From positions 1-5,549 of the forward strand of contig JAAURO010000143.1 of the NCBI GenBank assembly GCA_012032215.1: a stretch of 5,549 nt of DNA, written 5' to 3'. The first letter of the stretch is position 1; each line of letters begins with the position of its first letter. The translations under genes were made by a program, and so were the position numbers. A model generated the notes under the pieces. That model had not been told where the DNA came from. It saw only the letters and a list, made by a program, of their open reading frames with translations, and made no database searches. This document shows, one piece after another, positions 1-5,549 of the stretch. Origin of the DNA: Limnobacter sp. Lineage in GTDB: Bacteria; Pseudomonadota; Gammaproteobacteria; Burkholderiales; Burkholderiaceae_B.

Positions 1-230
1 CTGCCCTTTAACGCAACTTGCCACACCGTGCCTTCATAGGTGGGGGCCAGAAACACGGTGTTGCTGCCCTCGCCAAGCAACAAAGGTTGCTGGCCTGTGC
101 GGGTGCTGTGCACCAAGGCAGCAATGTCGGCGTGGTTGCGCAGCACGCACACACGGCTGGCCACACACGGCAAACCGAAGGTGTGCAGAGGTTGCAGGTT
201 TACGTCCGGCAGGCAGTGGGTGGCGCACAT
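1..230 (-). CDS. murB: UDP-N-acetylenolpyruvoylglucosamine reductase (MurB), N-terminal part
   Basis: MurB uses NADPH and FAD to reduce UDP-GlcNAc-enolpyruvate to UDP-MurNAc, the second committed cytoplasmic step of peptidoglycan synthesis. Reading the minus strand from the ATG at 230-228 gives 76 codons with no stop before the window edge. Residues 11-19 (NLQPLHTFG) match the MurB N-terminal 'L.P.NTFG' signature, and residues 50-60 (LLLGEGSNTVF) match the FAD-binding 'LILGEGSNVLF' motif of E. coli MurB. Residues 61-76 continue in the same register, with the EGTVW stretch corresponding to E. coli 'RGTVI'. About three quarters of the usual 330-350 residues lie outside the window, including the catalytic Ser and Glu. 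No in-frame ATG, GTG or TTG lies upstream before a stop, so ATG 230 is the natural start, although a CTG directly precedes it. There is no clear Shine-Dalgarno sequence. The gene is divergent from yajQ. Confidence 0.93.
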   Translation of the reverse strand, partial: MCATHCLPDVNLQPLHTFGLPCVASRVCVLRNHADIAALVHSTRTGQQPLLLGEGSNTVFLAPTYEGTVWQVALKG

Positions 231-246
231 CAGGGAGGCAGGATTG

Positions 247-276
247 ATTACAATGGAGGGAGTGTATGAAATTCAA
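247..276 (-). promoter_or_regulatory. Possible sigma-70 promoter for murB
   Basis: On the minus strand, TTGAAT (276-271) is followed after 18 bases by TGTAAT (252-247). These match the -35 consensus at 4 of 6 positions and the -10 consensus at 5 of 6. Transcription would start near 240, only about 10 bases before the murB ATG, which would fit the lack of a ribosome binding site there. The -35 box overlaps the yajQ ribosome binding site. This is a motif match by eye only. Confidence 0.3.
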
Positions 277-284
277 GGAAGAAT

Positions 285-770
285 ATGCCCTCTTTTGACG
301 TAGTTTGCAAACCCGATTTAATCGAACTTCGCAATGCGGTGGATCAAGCCAACAAAGAAATAGCCAACCGGTTCGACTTCAAAGGCAGCGATGCCCGCAT
401 TGAGCACACCGAGGGCGGCCTTTGGATATACGCCGACGACGACTTCAAGCTGGACCAGGTAGCCGATGTACTGCGCAGCAAATGCGCCAAGCGCAATCTG
501 GATGTGCGCTACCTCACATTCGACAAAAAAGAAAAAATATCGGGCGACAAGCTCAAACAGCTGGTCACCCTCAAAGAAGGGCTCGACAAAGACCTCGCCA
601 AGCAAATCGTAAAAGAAATCAAGGACACCAAGATAAAAGTACAGGCCAGCATTCAGGGCGATACCGTGCGAGTGCAAGGCGCCAAGCGCGATGACCTGCA
701 AGCCGCTATTGCCCACCTTAAAAAAAATGTAGACGACACCCCGCTGGATTTCGAAAACTTCCGGGATTAA
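285..770 (+). CDS. yajQ: YajQ family nucleotide / cyclic-di-GMP binding protein
   Basis: This is a complete 161-residue member of the YajQ (UPF0234) family, close to the 163 residues of E. coli YajQ. Family signatures are collinear: the N-terminal MPSFDVV, RNAVDQA and RFDFKGS at residues 1-35, then [20 protein letters not shown] at about 118-140, and the terminal FENFRD. The family folds as two RRM-like alpha/beta domains and binds nucleotides. The Xanthomonas homologue binds cyclic di-GMP and acts with a transcription regulator in virulence, while the role in most species is unsettled. The start is well supported by AAGGAAG at 275-281 just upstream of ATG 285. The protein is highly charged and has no signal peptide or membrane segment, so it is cytoplasmic. 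It is divergent from murB and 79 bp upstream of the UreE-like gene; no T-tract terminator is visible in that gap. Confidence 0.95.
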   Translation: MPSFDVVCKPDLIELRNAVDQANKEIANRFDFKGSDARIEHTEGGLWIYADDDFKLDQVADVLRSKCAKRNLDVRYLTFDKKEKISGDKLKQLVTLKEGLDKDLAKQIVKEIKDTKIKVQASIQGDTVRVQGAKRDDLQAAIAHLKKNVDDTPLDFENFRD

Positions 771-849
771 GTACAACCAGTTACTGCGCATTGCAACCTG
801 GTGATGGCCCCTTTGCCCGGGCACTGCACCAACCTCACAAGCGATTCAT

Positions 850-1395
850 ATGAAACACGAAAACCACACCGAAGGCAGTGTATTCAACAAAGCAATACCC
901 GCCTCTAAAAGAGTGGCTCAAGCGCTGCTGAGTCATGCCAAAACCGTTGCGCTTACCTTTGACGAACGCCAGGCGCTGCCACACAGCCTGACCGCCACCG
1001 ATGGCAGCACGCTGGCATGCCACGTACACGATGCAGTAGAGGTGGGTGACAAACTGCTTTCGCCCAACAACGACTGGGCCATTGTGCAAGCCAAGCCCGA
1101 AGAACTGCTGTGCGTGCAGCGCGGCCAGGTACGCTTTGAAGAAATGGTGCATGTGGCCGGTTTGCAAAGCTGGCCTGTGCAACTTACCAGCCAGGCCGCA
1201 CTGCTGATTGCCAGTCATGAATGCCAGCACTTTTTAGAACACTACGGGCTCTCCTTTACCACCACCACCGCGCCGTTTGTTGAAATCAGCGTGCCCGAAC
1301 TGGCCCACCACGAATGCTGTGACCACGATCACACGCATGCACAGCACCCTGCCGGGCACACCCACGGCCCTGATTGCACGCACAACCATTCCTGA
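850..1395 (+). CDS. UreE-like metal-binding protein with His/Cys-rich tail
   Basis: This 181-residue protein has the collinear outline of the urease nickel chaperone UreE. Residues 31-90 match the UreE N-terminal domain (KTVALTFDERQ, then a GDKLL turn and an EELLCV strand). Residues 99-134 match the C-terminal metal-binding domain: MVHVAGLQSWPVQL aligns with the usual AYHLGNRHVPLQI, and SHECQHFLEHYGL with DHVLEDMLRGLG. His123 falls on the conserved nickel-ligand His. APFVEI (141-146) replaces the usual PF.PE. The tail, residues 151-181, has ten His and three Cys, ending in HGPDCTHNHS, very like UreE tails. The LGNRH motif is degenerate, and no urease subunits or other ure genes are in the window, so a true urease role is unproven. 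It could be a repurposed Ni/Zn/Cu-binding chaperone or store. It is cytoplasmic, with no signal peptide. ATG 850 lacks a clear ribosome binding site. The stop lies 10 bp before pepN, suggesting co-transcription. Confidence 0.78.
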   Translation: MKHENHTEGSVFNKAIPASKRVAQALLSHAKTVALTFDERQALPHSLTATDGSTLACHVHDAVEVGDKLLSPNNDWAIVQAKPEELLCVQRGQVRFEEMVHVAGLQSWPVQLTSQAALLIASHECQHFLEHYGLSFTTTTAPFVEISVPELAHHECCDHDHTHAQHPAGHTHGPDCTHNHS

Positions 1396-1401
1396 AAGGA
1401 A
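1395..1401 (+). promoter_or_regulatory. pepN ribosome binding site overlapping the upstream stop
   Basis: AAAGGAA at 1395-1401 precedes ATG 1406, with GGA five bases from the start. Its first A is the last base of the TGA (1393-1395) that ends the UreE-like gene. This decides the pepN start: the longer open frame beginning at 1277 lies inside the UreE-like gene and its extra 43 residues have no PepN similarity. The arrangement permits translational coupling. Confidence 0.75.
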
Positions 1402-3100
1402 ACCCATGCGAGACGCCCAAGCCCCAATCACCTACCTGCGCTCCGATTACCAGCCACCACACTACGCCATTAACCGCACAGAACTGGTATTTGACTTGCA
1501 ACCCGCACGCACGGTAGTTGGCAGCACACTGCACTTTGGCAGCAGAACCAACGACGCGGCGAACCCGCCCCCACTGGTGCTGGAAGGCGAAGACCTGCAA
1601 TTGCTGGGCGTAACACTGAACGGCACAGAATTAACCCCCGCCGATTACACCCAAACCGACACCCAACTCACCATTCACAACCCCGGCGCAAGCGGTGTGC
1701 TGGGTATTCAGGTGGCCAACCAACCCGCCAGCAACACCCGGCTTGAAGGGTTGTATGTATCGAACGGCAACTTTTTTACCCAATGCGAAGCCCAGGGTTT
1801 CAGGCGCATTACCTACTTTGCCGACCGGCCCGATGTGCTCTCGCGTTTTACCGTCAAACTGATTGCCAGCAAACGCGACTTTCCGGTTCTGCTTTCAAAT
1901 GGCAACCTGATAAGCCAATCTGACCTGCCAAACGGCCAGCACCAAACCACCTGGGAAGACCCCTTTCCAAAGCCTGCCTACCTGTTCGCACTGGTGGCTG
2001 GCAATTTTGTGTGCCAGGAAGAAACCCTCACCAAACGCAACGGCAAGGAAGCACTGCTGCAAGTGTGGGTAGAGCCCGGCAACCTCGACAAAACCGACTT
2101 CGCCATGCAAAGCCTGAAACGCGCCATTGCCTGGGACAACTCCCGCTTTGGACTGGATCTCGATTTAGATCGCTTCATGATTGTGGCCACCGCCGATTTC
2201 AACATGGGCGCCATGGAAAACAAAGGACTGAACATTTTCAACACCAGGTTTGTGTTCGCCAATCCGCAACTGGCCACCGACACCGATTTTGAGCACGTAG
2301 AAAGCGTGGTCGGCCACGAATACTTTCACAACTGGACAGGCAACCGCGTTACTTGCCGCGACTGGTTTCAGCTTTCGCTCAAAGAAGGCCTGACCGTGTT
2401 TCGCGACCAGGAATTCACCAGCGACATGCTGGCCCATGGCTTGAATGCCCAGCAAGCCGCATCGGCCCGTGCGGTTAAGCGCATTGATGACGTCAAAGTG
2501 CTGCGCGCACACCAGTTTCCCGAAGACTCAGGCCCCATGGCTCACCCCATTCGGCCCGACAGCTATCAGGAAATCAACAACTTCTACACCATTACCGTCT
2601 ACGAAAAAGGGGCCGAAGTCATCCGCATGCAGCACACCTTGCTGGGCGAAACCGCCTTTCAGCGTGGCATGCAAATTTACTTCGAACGCCACGATGGCCA
2701 GGCCGTAACCTGCGACGATTTTGTAGCCGCCATGGAATGCGCCCTGCAAGAAACCACCCCCGCAGCCAACCTGCAACAATTCCGCCATTGGTATGCCCAT
2801 GCGGGCACGCCCCACCTTGGCGCAAGCTGGCAACACGATATACAGCGTGGTGAACTTACCTTAACCCTGACCCAACACACGCCCCCAACGCCCGGCCAAA
2901 CAGAAAAACCCGCGTTCCAAATACCCGTGCGGCTGGGGCTAATAGGCCCGCAGGGCAACGACTTGCCCCTGCACCTGAAAACCGATACCCACCGGCTGCA
3001 AGGCACGGTGCTGCACTTCACCCAAGCCACAGAAAGTTTCTGCTTTACCGGCATTGCAGAAAAAGCCGTGCCCTCGCTGTTGCGCGGGTTTTCTGCACCG

Positions 3101-3105
3101 GTAAG
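3101..3105 (+). other. pepN frameshift 1 (one base missing)
   Basis: The sequence CCG GTAAG CTG should encode P-V-K-L, as in E. coli FSAPVKL, which needs GTN AAG. One base is missing, most simply an A from a run of three. Reading straight on gives VSCASQ and a TAG at 3146-3148. Confidence 0.85.
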
Positions 3106-3182
3106 CTGCGCATCCCAGCACAGCCTGCCAAGAACGCCTCGTTTTTAGCGGGTACCGATTCCGACCCCTTTAACCGCTGGGA

Positions 3183-3190
3183 TCCGCCCA
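3183..3190 (+). other. pepN frameshift 2 (one base missing)
   Basis: Upstream, TTT AAC CGC TGG GAT gives FNRWD, matching E. coli FSRWD. Downstream, GCC CAA GAG GTC TAC gives AQEVY in a frame one base earlier. The family has RWDAAQ here, so one base is missing between GAT and CAA, probably a C (or G) in the C-rich run at 3184-3189. Confidence 0.85.
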
Positions 3191-3386
3191 AGAGGTCTAC
3201 ACCACCGCCATTTTGCACCTACTGGCACAGCAAGGCAGCGTGCAATCTGAATCGGTACAAAGTGCCCTGCGGGTGTTTGGCAGCCTGCTTGCCGATGCGG
3301 GCTTGTCTCATGGGTTCAAAGCCCTGGCCCTGCAACTGCCTGCTGAAGCCACGCTTTTTGAAGCGTGCGAAGGCCTGGTAGACCCG

Positions 3387-3392
3387 GTAGCC
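3387..3392 (+). other. pepN frameshift 3 (one base missing)
   Basis: GAC CCG GTA ends a segment reading LVDPV, and CTG CAC AGG GCC continues as LHRARSTLRDLL, resembling the E. coli IDPIAIAEVREALTRTL region. Between them GTAGCCTG lacks one base; a third C would give GTA GCC CTG (V-A-L). After this site the frame is the same as at the pepN start. Confidence 0.85.
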
Positions 3393-4129
3393 TGCACAGG
3401 GCCCGCAGCACACTGCGCGATTTGCTGGCCGCGCACTTTGCCGCCGAGCTGGAATCTACCTACCAACAGTGCCAACACACCCAAGCCTATGCTTACAATG
3501 CACTGGCAGCAGGCCAACGCGCGCTTAAAAACCTGCTGCTAGCCTTTATAAGCAGCACCGAAAACCCGGCCACCACCGCCCAACAGCAGTTTGAGCGTGC
3601 CAACAACATGACCGACACCATAGGCGCACTCACGCCACTGGTCCATCAAAGTAAAGACCCCACCCAGGCCCTGCAAAGCTACTACGAACAATTCCAGCAC
3701 GCAGCATTGGCCATCGACAAATGGTTTACCGTGCAAGCCACGCGTCCAGCCAGTTGCGATGCCCCAGTGCTTGCCCACATACGCGCACTGCTGAAGCACC
3801 CCGCATTCACCCTCAAAAACCCCAACCGCGCACGCTCGGTGCTAGGCGCTTTTGCCCTGCAAAACCCCAGCGTGTTTCACAGCCACAGCGGCGAAGGCTA
3901 CCAATTGTGGGCCGAACACGTCATCGCTCTGGATGCACTAAACCCCCAAGTGGCCGCCCGCCTTGCCCGCGCCCTGGACCGCTGGCCCAAGCTCATAGCC
4001 CCCTTGCAGACCAAGGCCAAAGAAGCCTTACAATCCATAGCCCGCGCCACGGGGCTTTCCACAGACGTACTGGAAATTGTCAGTAAAGCCTTGGGCAATC
4101 CGTAAACACCCGATTTGAGCAACACCACC

Positions 4130-5140
4130 ATGAACCACGCCACGCTTCAAACCTTTCTTGCGCAATCTGTTGAAAAGGGGCAGCTCACCGCCCCACTGTC
4201 GGCGCTTTTGCAAAGCCTCGCCAACACCAGCACCCTGATTGCCGACACCATTCACCAAGGGGCATTGGGCGGTGTGCTGGGCAGCGCAGGCACCGAAAAC
4301 GTGCAGGGCGAAACGCAAAAAAAACTCGACATTATTGCCAACGACATGCTGCTGGAAGCCTTGCTAACAACCGGTGTGGTGGCGGGCATGGCCTCTGAAG
4401 AAATGAACGACTGCTGCCCCGTGCAAAATGGTGAACACCACCCCTACCTGGTGCTGTTCGACCCTTTGGATGGCTCCAGCAACATCGATGTAAATGTGTC
4501 TATTGGCACCATTTTTTCCGTGTTGCCCAACCCCGGCACAGGGCCCATTGCCAACGCCAGCTTTTTGCAGGCAGGCACGCAGCAACTTGCAGCAGGGTAC
4601 GTGGTGTACGGCCCGCAAACCAGCCTCGTGCTTACCTTTGGCTACGGCGTAGACGCCTTTACACTGGATAGAAAAAGCGGCCACTTCCTGCACACCAGCG
4701 CACAAATTCGCATCCCCGAACACACGCACGAGTTTGCCATTAACATGTCGAACCAGCGCCACTGGCACGAACCTGTACAGCGCTACATTGCCGAACTGCT
4801 TGCAGGCAAAACCGGCCCGCGTGAAAAAAACTTCAACATGCGCTGGATAGCCTCCATGGTGGCCGATGTACACCGTGTACTTACCCGTGGCGGCACCTTT
4901 ATGTACCCGCAAGACACGCGCAACCCCGAGCAAGCAGGCAAACTGCGCCTGATGTACGAAGCCAACCCCATGAGCCTGCTGGTAGAACAGGCAGGCGGCA
5001 AAGCGTATGCAGCAAGTGTACGCATTCTGGAGATTGCACCCACCGATTTACACCAACGCTGCCCGGTGATGCTGGGCTCGTCCGAAGAAATCGACATTGT
5101 GGTGGAATACCATCAATTGTCAAGTCCCGCCTGTTTATAA
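4130..5140 (+). CDS. fbp: Fructose-1,6-bisphosphatase class 1
   Basis: This enzyme hydrolyses fructose 1,6-bisphosphate to fructose 6-phosphate in the cytoplasm, a key irreversible step of gluconeogenesis (and of the Calvin cycle in autotrophs). From ATG 4130 the protein has 336 residues, near the 332 of E. coli Fbp. The conserved blocks are in order: GALGGVLGS at about 44-52, ENVQGE..KKLD at 56-67, ASEEM with metal-binding Glu90/Glu91, [19 protein letters not shown] at 111-129 with metal-binding Asp111 and Asp114, and the family signature [13 protein letters not shown] at 270-282 with active-site Glu277. The frame is open with no missing motif. The start is uncertain: an in-frame TTG at 4115 would add five residues, and neither site has a good ribosome binding site. 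The gene begins 24 bp after the pepN stop and is probably co-transcribed. Only 45 bp separate it from the convergent gene downstream, and I see no hairpin-plus-T terminator there. Confidence 0.96.
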   Translation: MNHATLQTFLAQSVEKGQLTAPLSALLQSLANTSTLIADTIHQGALGGVLGSAGTENVQGETQKKLDIIANDMLLEALLTTGVVAGMASEEMNDCCPVQNGEHHPYLVLFDPLDGSSNIDVNVSIGTIFSVLPNPGTGPIANASFLQAGTQQLAAGYVVYGPQTSLVLTFGYGVDAFTLDRKSGHFLHTSAQIRIPEHTHEFAINMSNQRHWHEPVQRYIAELLAGKTGPREKNFNMRWIASMVADVHRVLTRGGTFMYPQDTRNPEQAGKLRLMYEANPMSLLVEQAGGKAYAASVRILEIAPTDLHQRCPVMLGSSEEIDIVVEYHQLSSPACL

Positions 5141-5185
5141 ACCTTCTTTTTACACAATCTGTGTCGCTTGTGGTGGGAATCTAGG

Positions 5186-5549
5186 TCACGAAAGCAAAGA
5201 TCTGGGAATTTTCACCGTAGGGGCAATTACAGAGTTCCAAGCTTGTTCAAGCTGTCTTTGCATGGAAGAACTCTCCGGAAGCGTTTCATCGCGACTACAT
5301 TTTTCGACCAAATCCATCAATGAATCTCCGTGCAGGAGAATATTCATTGCAATTGCTTCTTTTTTATCAGGAAATTTTTTCATCGCATCTGATAAAACGT
5401 CATTAAGAAGTACGATGTAATCGCGATAATTTTTAAAATATCTCTCTGGCTCCAAACCAGGAGATATTCGGATATGATTGTCCGCATCGGAAATATTTGT
5501 TTGATTAAAGCCAAAACTGTCTCGCTGAGTTAGCGGAAAATTATCTGGT
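5186..5549 (-). CDS. Unrecognised protein, C-terminal part, AT-rich
   Basis: I do not recognise this gene. On the minus strand the frame is open from the window edge to the TGA at 5188-5186, giving 120 visible residues, so the start lies outside. A TTG at 5455 could start an 89-residue protein, but the open frame and plausible composition upstream of it (DADNHIRISPGLEPE) make a longer protein more likely. The visible part is hydrophilic and looks helical: RYFKNYRDYIVLLNDVLSDA, then KKFPDKKEAIAMNILLHG, then SLMDLVEKCSRDE, then RQLEQAWNSV, ending KIPRSLLS. I see no membrane segment, signal peptide or catalytic motif. By hand count 5281-5520 is about 36% G+C, against 55% for 4441-4500 inside fbp, so it may be foreign or accessory DNA. 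It could also be a fragment of a decayed gene. Confidence 0.55.
   Translation of the reverse strand, partial: PDNFPLTQRDSFGFNQTNISDADNHIRISPGLEPERYFKNYRDYIVLLNDVLSDAMKKFPDKKEAIAMNILLHGDSLMDLVEKCSRDETLPESSSMQRQLEQAWNSVIAPTVKIPRSLLS

Larger units (their letters stand above)
1406..4105 (+). pseudogene. pepN: Aminopeptidase N (PepN, M1 family), interrupted by three single-base deletions
   Basis: PepN is a cytoplasmic zinc exopeptidase that removes N-terminal residues from peptides. The N-terminal part matches E. coli PepN closely: TQCEAQGFR with substrate-binding Glu128, GAMEN at 268-272, HEYFHNW with zinc ligands His304 and His308 and catalytic Glu305, zinc ligand Glu327 in LKEGL, and Tyr399 in TVYEKGAEV. 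Numbers run 7 ahead of E. coli up to Glu327 because of a longer N-terminus; a further insertion follows. The frame breaks after codon 566 (FSAPV), near the start of the C-terminal helical domain, and would stop at 3146-3148 after 580 residues. Homology continues at 3103 (KLRIP, FNRWD), at 3186 (AQEVYTT to VDPV) and at 3392 (LHRARSTLRD to the end). Each shift is one missing base, so the last segment is back in the original frame. Restoring three bases gives about 900 residues, normal for the family. This is either a recent pseudogene or a functional gene with sequencing errors. No other lesion is visible. fbp follows after 24 bp. Confidence 0.9.

Noticed and set aside
244..270. Plus-strand TTGATT and TATGAA as a yajQ promoter
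   Set aside because: Spacing is only 15 bases, both boxes match at 4 of 6, and transcription would start inside the yajQ ribosome binding site.
776..802. ACCAG / CTGGT inverted repeat after yajQ as a terminator
   Set aside because: A five-base stem with a 17-base loop and no following T run is too weak.
814..823. Ten-base palindrome TGCCCGGGCA before the UreE-like gene
   Set aside because: About five such palindromes are expected by chance in a window of this size, and it has no repeat partner or promoter context.
318..824. 168-codon open frame antisense to yajQ
   Set aside because: It is a composition shadow of yajQ, which has family-wide conserved motifs on the plus strand.
1277..1405. 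Upstream in-frame extension of pepN from an ATG at 1277, adding 43 residues
   Set aside because: It lies inside the UreE-like gene in another frame, the added residues have no PepN similarity, and ATG 1406 has a good ribosome binding site and gives the expected N-terminus.
3213..4105. Two separate small genes (TTG 3213 to 3542, and 3365 to 4105)
   Set aside because: Both are continuations of pepN domain IV exposed by the frameshifts. Their starts fall in the middle of conserved PepN sequence, and the out-of-frame tail of the first has no similarity.
4364..4933. 189-codon open frame antisense to fbp
   Set aside because: It is a shadow of fbp; the sense strand carries all the Fbp catalytic motifs.
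5152..5164. ACACA-ATC-TGTGT hairpin between fbp and the convergent gene
   Set aside because: The stem is AT-rich and short, and neither strand has a T run on the 3' side, so it is not a convincing terminator.

Overview
The window reads as a compact bacterial chromosome segment with a short, AT-rich stretch of different character at its right end. The proteins and gene order (murB divergent from yajQ, then pepN followed by fbp) suggest a betaproteobacterium, probably in the Burkholderiales. That placement is inferred from recalled family resemblance; no rRNA or other marker is present to confirm it.

Layout. (1) 1-230, minus strand: the first 76 codons of murB, a FAD-dependent cell-wall precursor reductase, running off the left edge. 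(2) 231-284: a 54-bp divergent intergenic region with a possible murB promoter. (3) 285-770, plus: yajQ, a small nucleotide-binding protein. (4) 850-1395, plus: a UreE-like metal-binding protein with a His/Cys-rich tail and no urease genes in view. (5) 1406-4105, plus: pepN, a zinc aminopeptidase N. Its N-terminal and catalytic parts are intact, but three single-base deletions lie between about 3100 and 3392. Together they restore the original frame, and the rest of the gene is then open to its stop. (6) 4130-5140, plus: fbp, class I fructose-1,6-bisphosphatase. (7) 5186-5549, minus: the 3' part of an unrecognised, AT-rich gene convergent with fbp.

How they fit together. The UreE-like gene, pepN and fbp are tightly spaced (10 bp and 24 bp) on one strand and look co-transcribed. 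yajQ lies 79 bp upstream and may share the transcript. PepN recycles peptides to amino acids and Fbp commits carbon to gluconeogenesis, so the pair suits growth on peptides or organic acids. The UreE-like protein beside a zinc peptidase may serve metal handling, but that is a hypothesis.

I found no tRNA, rRNA, CRISPR array, insertion sequence or prophage gene. I see no convincing new multi-gene system. The best leads are the orphan UreE-like protein, the clustered pepN frameshifts (mutation or sequence error), and the AT-rich unknown gene at the right edge.
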